Notes under the pieces: generated by a model | What the model was told of the DNA's origin: nothing | What the model saw: only the letters and a program-made list of their open reading frames with translations | Database searches by the model: none | Shown here: piece by piece, positions 6,065 to 10,837 of the stretch | How positions within the stretch are numbered: position 1 is the stretch's first letter | Layout: each line of letters opens with the position of its first letter | From: an uncultured Eggerthella sp. | GTDB taxonomy: Bacteria; Actinomycetota; Coriobacteriia; Coriobacteriales; Eggerthellaceae | DNA length: 10,837 nt | Direction of reading: 5' to 3' | NCBI GenBank assembly: GCA_900544455.1 | Contig: UQVJ01000062.1 | Location: 1 to 10,837 of the forward strand | Program-made: the position numbers and the translations under genes

Positions 6065-7957
6065 TTAGTTGTTGCGACGGCGACGAAGCAGTGCAGCGGC
6101 TGCAGCAAGGAGGCCTGCAATGCCGGCATTAGCAGCGGAAGAACCAGCGGCAACGTTGGTGGCATCACCGGTCTGAGGAGCGATGCTCGACTCGGCGGCT
6201 GCGTCGGCGTCATCGCCGGCAGCATCCTGACCTGCGGCTTCTTCACCGTTGGCGGTGTCGTCCGCAGCAGCCTGGTTCTCGGAGTAGAAAGCGTAATAGG
6301 TTACCACGCCGTCCTGGTCTTCGTCCTCGACTGCCTTGCTGAAGTCAACGGGAGTGTACTCCCAGTTACCCTCATCGTCCTTGAGGGTGGAGGACCAACC
6401 CTCGAAGGTCCAGCCATCATAGGCGGGGTCAGCAGGCTTAGCAACGGCTTCGCCCTTCTTGACCTCGGTGGAAGATTCGGTCTCGTTGAAGTTGTCGACA
6501 AACTTAACGGTAATCTGTTCAGCCTGATCATCGGCGTTCCTGGCCCACTGGGCGTAGATGTTCACGTCGGACTGCACGGGCTGGGAGAAGTCCACCTTGT
6601 CGGCTGCCTTCTGCTCGTCGGTGTAGCCGGAGTAGTCAGCGTGCCAGTACCAGCCGTCGAAGGTGTAGCCCTCGCGGGTGGGCTCTGAAGGCTGGCGCAT
6701 GACTCCGTCGGAGTCGGCAACGCCCTGCATGGTTTCGTTGCCGTCTGCGAACTGGCCACCGTTAGCAGCGTACAGAACGTTGATCTCGTCCTGGTTCTTC
6801 ACCCACTGGGCATACATCGTTACATGAGGCTTGGTAACCGGCTGGCCGAAATCGACCTTGTTCTGCTCTTTCTGCTCTTCGGTGAGGACGCTCAGGTCGG
6901 AGACCCAGTACCAGCCGGCGAAGGTGTAGCCCTCGCGGGTGGGGGTCATGGGCTGGCGCATCATGCCGTCGGAGTCGGTGAGGCCCTGCTGAACTTCCTG
7001 GCCGTCAGCAAACTTACCGCCATTGGCAACATACAGAACATCGGTCTCGTTCTGGACTTCATTCTTAGTCCACTGAGCGAACATCGTAACGCCTTGGCCA
7101 GTAACTGCCTGGTTGAAATCAACCTTGTCGGCGGCCTTCTGCTCGTCGGTGTACTGAGACAGATCAGCGTGCCAATACCAGCCGGCGAAGGTGTAGCCCT
7201 CGCGGGTAGGCGTAGGAGGCTGACGGAGTTTGCCGTCAGCGTCGGCAACGCCCTGCATGGTTTCGTTGCCGTCTACGAACTGACCGCCGTTAGCAGCGTA
7301 CAGAACGTTAATCTGGCTCTGTTCCGTTTTCTGCTCATCTGCCTTGTAGTACACATAAAGCGCGGTGATGCCCTCCAGGGAGGAGGTCATATTCACTTCT
7401 TCTTCGCTGGTCGCTGCGCCTGAAACAACCTTCGTGGGGGTATATCCCTCAAAGCTCTTTACGCAATCTGCAACGCTGCTGTCTGCGGTAACATCGATCG
7501 TAGTGGTTACGCTGGAACCATCACGTTCGCCGCCCTGGAAGAAGCTCACAACCTCAACGCTCTGAGCCTGAGCCTCTGCGTTCTTTTCCCATGCAGCAAA
7601 CCAGCTGCCTGCCTTGGCGGAAGAAAGATCGAGCTTGTAATACTGCTGATAGTCTTCAGGGATACCGTCCATGTTGAGCTGAGAGTACCAACCCTTGAAG
7701 GTATAGCCTGCGCGGGTAGGCGTAGGAGCGTCAACGCTTCCACCTTCGTTTCCCATGACGGATGCACTGTTGCTGCCGTCGGCGAACTGCCCACCATTTG
7801 CCGAGAAAATAAATTGAGCCTGGGAAGACTGCTCGGAAGTAGCGCCCTCGCCATTCTCATCAGCATTATCGGCCAATGCTACTGCAGGCACGCTACCAAG
7901 AGCAAGCGTCAAGCTTAGGCTTGCCGCAATCGCTTTCTTAGAACGCAAATCCTTCAT
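6065..7957 (-). CDS. Secreted, cell-wall-anchored InlB B-repeat (Flg_new) surface protein
   Basis: This 630-residue protein starts with a classical signal peptide: basic start, hydrophobic core at 9-20, cleavage after VALA29. It then carries B-repeats of the Listeria-Bacteroides type, with hallmark PTREGYTFAGWYW and a closing AQW. One divergent copy spans 48-124, three close copies 216-299, 305-388 and 392-474, and one degenerate copy 482-561. Residues 134-205 form a different, SFEGY-containing module. An acidic Ala/Asp linker (562-590) leads to IAPQTGD (592-598), an LPXTG variant with Ala for Leu. A short Ala/Leu-rich hydrophobic stretch and RRRRNN follow, as in sortase substrates. B-repeats are ubiquitin-like folds used as stalks and adhesins, so a host-contact role is likely but inferred. 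AAGGAG lies five nt before the ATG. The gene is monocistronic and divergent from the FHA and kinase genes. No sortase gene is present. Confidence 0.9.
   Translation of the reverse strand: MKDLRSKKAIAASLSLTLALGSVPAVALADNADENGEGATSEQSSQAQFIFSANGGQFADGSNSASVMGNEGGSVDAPTPTRAGYTFKGWYSQLNMDGIPEDYQQYYKLDLSSAKAGSWFAAWEKNAEAQAQSVEVVSFFQGGERDGSSVTTTIDVTADSSVADCVKSFEGYTPTKVVSGAATSEEEVNMTSSLEGITALYVYYKADEQKTEQSQINVLYAANGGQFVDGNETMQGVADADGKLRQPPTPTREGYTFAGWYWHADLSQYTDEQKAADKVDFNQAVTGQGVTMFAQWTKNEVQNETDVLYVANGGKFADGQEVQQGLTDSDGMMRQPMTPTREGYTFAGWYWVSDLSVLTEEQKEQNKVDFGQPVTKPHVTMYAQWVKNQDEINVLYAANGGQFADGNETMQGVADSDGVMRQPSEPTREGYTFDGWYWHADYSGYTDEQKAADKVDFSQPVQSDVNIYAQWARNADDQAEQITVKFVDNFNETESSTEVKKGEAVAKPADPAYDGWTFEGWSSTLKDDEGNWEYTPVDFSKAVEDEDQDGVVTYYAFYSENQAAADDTANGEEAAGQDAAGDDADAAAESSIAPQTGDATNVAAGSSAANAGIAGLLAAAAALLRRRRNN
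6536..7312 (-). repeat. Three tandem B-repeat units of about 87-89 codons (A-B-A' pattern)
   Basis: The units are 7061-7312, 6794-7045 and 6536-6784. The outer two are far closer to each other than to the middle one. Over the 69 nt at 7241-7309 versus 6713-6781 I count three differences, whereas the middle unit differs at many sites. That points to recent duplication or gene conversion between the outer copies. Repeats this similar can recombine and change the protein's length. Confidence 0.85.
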
Positions 7958-8246
7958 TTATTCTCCTTTTCGCACTGCGTTAGCCCACGCCGTAACGCAT
8001 CAGGCTACTTATCTTGTTTATGCATTGGCTATGAAACAGCAGTTTTGAAAGGATCCGTTGCGCAACATCAGCCACTAATTCCTTTAGTGCAAAACATGCA
8101 CAACGGAGAGGTTTACCTGTTAAAACAATTCGAAAATAATGCCTTTGACCTCGCATTTCTGCGTTAAAATACGAGTATCGGACTGGCAGCAACTGTTTTA
8201 TATTGCTTTAACCTGTAACGACATTGCGCACCGGACAAGGATATAG
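7958..8246. promoter_or_regulatory. Divergent intergenic region between surface-protein and FHA genes
   Basis: These 289 AT-rich bases must hold both promoters. Seen directly: a 12-nt word with a palindromic core (8057-8068), an inverted repeat CACTAA-TTCCT-TTAGTG (8073-8089), and two similar words TTTACCTGTTAA (8112-8123) and TTTAACCTGTAA (8207-8218). Rightward promoter candidates are TTGACC (8145-8150) with TAAAAT (8165-8170), whose 14-bp spacing is too short, and TATATT (8199-8204) without a -35. I find no clear leftward promoter. The arrangement would suit shared control by one DNA-binding protein, but that is inference. Confidence 0.5.
8057..8068. repeat. Palindromic word GTTGCGCAACAT, copy 1
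   Basis: The 10-bp perfect palindrome GTTGCGCAAC plus AT recurs at 9220-9231 in the same orientation. Both copies lie outside coding sequence, one on each side of the FHA gene. It is a possible operator. A partial relative, ATTGCGCA, lies at 8222-8229 near the FHA start. Confidence 0.45.
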
Positions 8247-9188
8247 ATGCACACACCTAGTTCCTATATGTACTCTGATCTACGCAGCTTTGGCGGCATC
8301 ACCAATAAAGAAGCTGCAAGCGAGCTCCTTACCGAGCAAACCCTGTGCGGCAATGATGCACCCCGTGATCGAATCAACGAAAGAACCTTTTTGTCAAGGC
8401 AGATCGTTCACGCAACCCCAAGTCAGGTTCATCCTGAGTTTTTTGGCGATTTCCATCAAAGTGCGCAAACAATTACAAGCAGAATCGTTTCCAATCTAGC
8501 CAAACCCTGCGCATACCACGAAGTTATAGAGCACTACGGCGGTGCAGCGGCAAGGGATATGGGAGCCCTCCTCAGGCACTATTCCCTTGATGGAAATCTG
8601 TACGCCAACGCCATTCGCAGAATCAACGCATCCCCTATGCCTGAGATATCCGATAAGGCCGTTCTTCTGGTGATGATGTTTCTGATTACGGGATGCCTCG
8701 CAAACCCCGAAATTGCAGCAAAAACAACGCGCAGTTTCATGGAAAAGAAGCTTTCGTTCACATTTTCGACGCTTCAGCCAGCGCTTGCACGCCCAGATCA
8801 TATCGCCAAATGCGCCGATAAGCCCACTAGGCTCGGGCTCATCAGAGTCGATAACGATGTTGCCTGTTCCCCTATATACCCACTTTCCACTTCTGAAGAG
8901 GGGACTATCATCGGCCTTCTCGCAACAGGAAGCCAAAATATCAACGATGTCGATATCGATGTTTCCAGAAAACATCTTCGCATTTTCGAAAATGGAAGTG
9001 CCTGGTACGCCCAGGGGTTAGGATCGACAAACGGCACTACTCTAATTTCAGGAGCCGACAAATCAATCACCGTAGTAGAGCCGCGCGACTCAGCTAATAA
9101 ACAGTATCCGTCCGTCAAAATCAGTCACGGCGACACCCTCTGCTTGGGCGAAACAACAAGATTTCTCGTTCTGAAAATCGCTGGTTAA
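8247..9188 (+). CDS. FHA-domain protein with unrecognised N-terminal half
   Basis: This 313-residue protein has an FHA domain at about 195-311, recognisable from VSRKHLRIF (S240, H243) and GLGSTNG (S260, N262, G263). FHA domains bind phosphothreonine peptides, usually made by a partner Ser/Thr kinase, and a kinase gene follows 83 bp downstream. The residue after the conserved Gly of the first motif (IGR in most families) is Leu224 here, so the Arg that normally contacts phosphate is missing. Residues 1-190 look mostly helical and I do not recognise them. They include DKAVLLVMMFLITGCLA (136-152), a hydrophobic helix that may be buried or membrane-associated. No signal peptide is seen. AAGGA six nt before the ATG supports this start. 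The gene is visibly more AT-rich than the RND gene. The FHA call is firm, the function unknown. Confidence 0.82.
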   Translation: MHTPSSYMYSDLRSFGGITNKEAASELLTEQTLCGNDAPRDRINERTFLSRQIVHATPSQVHPEFFGDFHQSAQTITSRIVSNLAKPCAYHEVIEHYGGAAARDMGALLRHYSLDGNLYANAIRRINASPMPEISDKAVLLVMMFLITGCLANPEIAAKTTRSFMEKKLSFTFSTLQPALARPDHIAKCADKPTRLGLIRVDNDVACSPIYPLSTSEEGTIIGLLATGSQNINDVDIDVSRKHLRIFENGSAWYAQGLGSTNGTTLISGADKSITVVEPRDSANKQYPSVKISHGDTLCLGETTRFLVLKIAG

Positions 9189-9219
9189 TAGTTAACTGGC
9201 TAGGTAGGCCCATTACCTT

Positions 9220-9231
9220 GTTGCGCAACAT
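9220..9231. repeat. Palindromic word GTTGCGCAACAT, copy 2
   Basis: This is the same 12-mer as at 8057-8068, here between the FHA stop and the kinase start. It is flanked by CCTTG (9216-9220) and CAAGG (9233-9237), which could fold it into the loop of a small hairpin. No T-run follows, so it is not a convincing terminator. Confidence 0.45.
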
Positions 9232-9271
9232 TCAAGGCTCAACGGATTGCAGTATTGATTAATCACACTGT

Positions 9272-10357
9272 ATGAAAGAAGGGCCAGTTTTGGATTCAGT
9301 TGACCCATATTTCGGGTTCAATAACCAATCAGAACAACGAGTACCTATTCTCTCCTTGGATTCCTTTACACCAGCTTTCGTGGACCCAAACCGTACAAAG
9401 GAAGAAACAAGTCGTCGTTTTATGACATTCTTCCTTGAAAACGAAAACCAGTATTCCACTAGCATGGTTCTGCGCAAAGCCTACAACACGCTCAATGAAT
9501 GCTGCGCACTGAAGTCCCCTTTGTTCTACGAAGACGGCATTGAGGCAATGGAATACAAGAACCCCCCCCCTGAAACGCTGCAAAAATACGACGAGGTTCA
9601 AAAAAAGCTTACTCTGGAAGAATATCGCAGTTCATTGGCGGTTTCACACTTAAAGGGGTTTCCCCGCGTGTTTGGGCTAGGGCACGCCAAGGGCAAGCCA
9701 GTCATCGTCAGGGAATACGTTAAAGGAATTACGCTGGCAGCAGCAACGGATCTACTTCCCCACGTAGATATTGGTACTTTCGCTGGGATCGAGCCTATCA
9801 CGGTTGCCGCTATTGCCAAGGCAGTCCTGGAAACCCTCCTCAATGCTCAATCACTTGAGGGCACCTTCGTGCACCGTGATTTATCACCACGTAACATCAT
9901 TATCAGAACAGATAGAGCAAGTCTTCAGCAACAAGTAGATTCGTGCTGTTTTGATATATGCCTCGTTGACCTCGGAAGCGCTTCGTACATTGAAGCAAAT
10001 TCCCCATTTACCACTGCTCAATACGGCATCTGGCGGTTCGGAACAATTGAATACGCCCCACCTGAAATGCTCACCCGCGATGTAGAGGGCATCGAAAAAC
10101 TCCGACATTCAGAAACGATCGATACCTATGCTCTCTGCAGCATCATGTATTTACTGCTCACGCTTAAAACGCCCTATCAGCTTGCCTCAAGAATCAACGA
10201 ATCGCCTTACCTGGTTAAGATGAAAGAAGAGCCACGAATTAAGCCAGACGCTCCAGTTGGCAAATTACTAAAGCTTGCCGATATGGGAATCAAGCCATAT
10301 CAAGAAGAGCATTTCAGCGTCAGAGGCCTACACGAAGAGCTATCCAGACTCGTCTAA
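9272..10357 (+). CDS. Soluble Ser/Thr protein kinase with degenerate N-lobe
   Basis: This is a 361-residue kinase-fold protein with no membrane segment or PASTA repeats, so it should be cytosolic. The C-lobe is well kept: HRDLSPRN (D203, N208, Ser at the usual Lys205), DLG in place of DFG (D233), APPE (E265), and D284 in the helix-F IDTYALC motif. In the N-lobe, QYSTSMVLRKAYNTLNECCALK aligns with the glycine loop and VAIK strand, so K81 is the likely ATP lysine, but the loop glycines are missing. E116 or E117 is the candidate helix-C Glu after a roughly 30-residue insertion. Residues 1-50 are unrecognised. Activity is plausible but unproven. A nine-C tract spans codons 97-100. No Shine-Dalgarno precedes ATG 9272, and TTG 9290 is a rival start. 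It probably forms an operon with the FHA gene. Confidence 0.85.
   Translation: MKEGPVLDSVDPYFGFNNQSEQRVPILSLDSFTPAFVDPNRTKEETSRRFMTFFLENENQYSTSMVLRKAYNTLNECCALKSPLFYEDGIEAMEYKNPPPETLQKYDEVQKKLTLEEYRSSLAVSHLKGFPRVFGLGHAKGKPVIVREYVKGITLAAATDLLPHVDIGTFAGIEPITVAAIAKAVLETLLNAQSLEGTFVHRDLSPRNIIIRTDRASLQQQVDSCCFDICLVDLGSASYIEANSPFTTAQYGIWRFGTIEYAPPEMLTRDVEGIEKLRHSETIDTYALCSIMYLLLTLKTPYQLASRINESPYLVKMKEEPRIKPDAPVGKLLKLADMGIKPYQEEHFSVRGLHEELSRLV
9278..9283 (+). promoter_or_regulatory. Ribosome-binding site favouring a TTG start for the kinase
   Basis: GAAGGG lies inside the annotated frame, six nt before the in-frame TTG 9290-9292. The ATG at 9272 has only ATTAATCACACTGT before it, and an in-frame TAA at 9260 rules out any earlier start. 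Translation may therefore begin at TTG, giving 355 residues. Confidence 0.45.
9562..9570 (+). repeat. Nine-cytosine homopolymer tract within the kinase gene
   Basis: An uninterrupted C9 run encodes the end of Asn97 through Pro100. Adding one C creates an immediate TGA. Losing one C shifts into a frame that ends at TAA 9651-9653. Either change removes the whole catalytic lobe, so the tract has the geometry of a slipped-strand switch. Confidence 0.9.
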
Positions 10358-10413
10358 ACAGCATGCCGCACTTAAACAAGGTTAAGTTAGAAACGGACCG
10401 GGAGTAGGGAGGC

Positions 10414-10464
10414 TCAATAGATCATCATGCCGTCCTGGTCTTCGGCATCGACTGCCTTGCCGAA
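10414..10464 (-). pseudogene. Remnant of an InlB-repeat gene 3' region
   Basis: On the minus strand this reads FGKAVDAEDQDGMMIY then TGA, matching FSKAVEDEDQDGVVTY (539-554) in the degenerate last repeat of the surface protein at 6293-6343. By hand I count 42 of 51 identical bases, 33 of the first 36. Just beyond, GGACCGGGA (10395-10403) is shared with the surface-gene terminator region (5997-6005), so the fragment may include a decayed 3' flank. It has no start and abuts the tRNA terminator. The rest of the presumed gene copy is gone. Confidence 0.6.
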
Positions 10465-10465
10465 T

Positions 10466-10492
10466 AAAAAAGCCGAGGCGCAAAACCTCGGC
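10466..10492 (-). terminator. Intrinsic terminator after tRNA-Val(CAC)
   Basis: On the minus strand GCCGAGG (complement of 10486-10492) pairs with CCTCGGC (complement of 10472-10478) around a 7-nt loop, followed by six Ts and ATT. It lies 11 nt past the tRNA CCA end and closes the tRNA transcript. Confidence 0.88.
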
Positions 10493-10503
10493 AGCTAATT
10501 CAA

Positions 10504-10578
10504 TGGTGGGCGTTACCGGGATTGAACCGATGACCCCTTCCGTGTGAAGGAAGTGCTCTCCCGCTGAGCTAAACGCCC
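10504..10578 (-). tRNA. tRNA-Val, anticodon CAC
   Basis: This 75-nt cloverleaf has a genome-encoded CCA. The acceptor GGGCGTT pairs with AACGCCC, the D-stem is GCTC/GAGC, and the anticodon stem CTTCC/GGAAG encloses TTCACAC, so the anticodon is CAC, reading GUG. The T-arm is ATCGG-TTCAATC-CCGGT. All stems pair fully. Only nine bases separate its 5' end from the hairpin behind the upstream tRNA, so it has no room for its own promoter and probably depends on read-through. Confidence 0.95.
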
Positions 10579-10583
10579 GAAAT

Positions 10584-10609
10584 AAAAATGCCACGCATAA
10601 GCGTGGCAT
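10584..10609 (-). terminator. Terminator-like hairpin between the two tRNA genes
   Basis: On the minus strand ATGCCACGC (complement of 10601-10609) pairs with GCGTGGCAT (complement of 10588-10596) around a TTAT loop, followed by TTTTATTT. By sequence it is a good intrinsic terminator, yet tRNA-Val(CAC) begins only nine nt later. It may act as a partial terminator or as a processing stem. Confidence 0.7.
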
Positions 10610-10617
10610 GTAATTAA

Positions 10618-10692
10618 TGGTGGGAGATACAGGATTTGAACCTGTGACCGTTTGCTTGTAAGGCAACTGCGCTCCCGCTGCGCCAATCTCCC
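10618..10692 (-). tRNA. tRNA-Val, anticodon UAC
   Basis: This 75-nt cloverleaf has an encoded CCA. The acceptor GGGAGAT pairs with ATCTCCC, the D-stem is GCGC/GCGC, the anticodon loop CTTACAA gives anticodon UAC for GUA-type codons, and the T-arm is ACAGG-TTCAAAT-CCTGT. The anticodon stem GTTGC/GCAAA has one mismatch, G27-A43. It is the first tRNA after the promoter at 10710-10738. Confidence 0.94.
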
Positions 10693-10709
10693 ATATGTCA
10701 CAGCTAAAG

Positions 10710-10738
10710 ATTATCCCAGATTCTAAGTAGAATATCAA
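10710..10738 (-). promoter_or_regulatory. Sigma70-type promoter of the tRNA-Val genes
   Basis: On the minus strand TTGATA (complement of 10733-10738) and GATAAT (complement of 10710-10715) are separated by exactly 17 bp. Initiation would fall about ten nt before the tRNA-Val(UAC) 5' end. It allows the tRNAs to be expressed independently of the rRNA operon upstream. Confidence 0.75.
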
Positions 10739-10752
10739 GATAATTTTCAACC

Positions 10753-10770
10753 TCTGAGACGAATCTCAGA
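10753..10770. other. Short hairpin between 5S rRNA and tRNA promoter
   Basis: TCTGAGA (10753-10759) pairs with TCTCAGA (10764-10770). On the minus strand the loop is TTCG. No T-run follows on that strand, so a processing site or weak terminator of the rRNA transcript is possible, but neither is certain. Confidence 0.4.
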
Positions 10771-10797
10771 TTTGCTTGGGTCAAACGCCCTGCATGA

Positions 10798-10837
10798 GCG
10801 GAACGGCCTATCCTCCCACGGACTGCACCGCAGTACT
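10798..10837 (-). rRNA. rrf: 5S rRNA, 3' end (partial, cut by window edge)
   Basis: Read on the minus strand, the last 40 bases give AGTACTGCGGTGCAGTCC, then GTGGGAGGATAGG, then GGCCGTTCCGC. These match the conserved 3' third of bacterial 5S rRNA: the TACTGC helix, GTGGGAG-TAGG loop and 3' strand of helix I. The 5' two-thirds lies outside the window, so the exact 3' end (near 10798) is estimated. It implies an rRNA operon beyond the right edge reading leftwards toward the tRNAs. Confidence 0.85.

Noticed and set aside
6536..7312. CRISPR-like array
   Set aside because: The repeats are about 260 bp coding units in one frame, with no short repeats and unique spacers.
6824..7423. Rightward 199-codon frame antisense to the B-repeats
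   Set aside because: It repeats with the same period as the B-repeats and is explained by them.
10373..10388. Terminator after the kinase (ACTTAA paired with TTAAGT)
   Set aside because: It is a six-pair AT-only stem with no T-run on the coding strand, too weak to call. The kinase terminator remains unidentified.
6293..10464. Genomic island bounded by att-type direct repeats at a tRNA
   Set aside because: A direct repeat exists, but it is surface-gene sequence rather than tRNA 3' sequence, and no integrase is present, so recombination or gene loss is a simpler explanation.
10382..10750. Leftward 122-codon frame across the tRNA genes
   Set aside because: It translates both tRNAs and two terminators. 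The tRNA structures are unambiguous.
10705..10837. Leftward open frame from the right edge reading into VSEVENYLDILLRIWDNL
   Set aside because: It looks protein-like, but its first part is 5S rRNA and its end overlaps the tRNA promoter, so it is coincidence.

Overview
The window looks like chromosome of a Gram-positive actinobacterium, most likely class Coriobacteriia (Eggerthellaceae-like). The reasons are a signal-peptide surface protein made of InlB-type B-repeats with an LPXTG-like (APQTG) tail, a Bacillus SwrC-like RND pump instead of an AcrAB operon, cytosolic FHA and Ser/Thr-kinase signalling genes, mid-range GC, and scattered short palindromes with a CCTGTCCCC core. The lineage is inference. 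No single gene fixes it.

Layout from left to right. 1-388 has no secure gene: a possible transposase-like HTH fragment, then a REP-like hairpin, a strong terminator and a second REP-like hairpin. 389-829 (-) is a universal stress protein. 1035-4778 (-) is a 1247-residue RND efflux permease with a large coiled-coil insertion. 4779-5122 is non-coding and holds two more REP-like units in opposite orientation and a hairpin. 5123-5917 (-) is a nitrilase-superfamily amidase. 6065-7957 (-) is the secreted InlB-repeat protein with its own terminator. A 289-bp divergent intergenic region separates it from two rightward genes: an FHA-domain protein with an unrecognised N-terminal half (8247-9188) and a protein kinase (9272-10357). 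The right end (-) holds a decayed piece of an InlB-repeat gene, two tRNA-Val genes (CAC and UAC anticodons), each followed by a terminator hairpin, a good sigma70-type promoter, and the 3' end of a 5S rRNA cut by the window edge. An rRNA operon therefore presumably lies just beyond.

The most interesting part is 6.0-10.5 kb. A surface protein is transcribed divergently from a putative phospho-signalling pair, an FHA reader and a kinase. The FHA domain lacks its usual Arg. The kinase has a degenerate glycine loop and a nine-cytosine tract, where losing or gaining one base would abolish the protein, so it could be a phase-variable switch. A 12-bp palindromic word occurs on both sides of the FHA gene. 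A fragment homologous to the 3' end of the surface-protein gene lies beyond the kinase, next to the tRNAs. Together with the coiled-coil RND pump and the REP-like elements, whose arms differ but always self-pair, these are the items most worth following up. No CRISPR array, integrase or intact transposase is visible.
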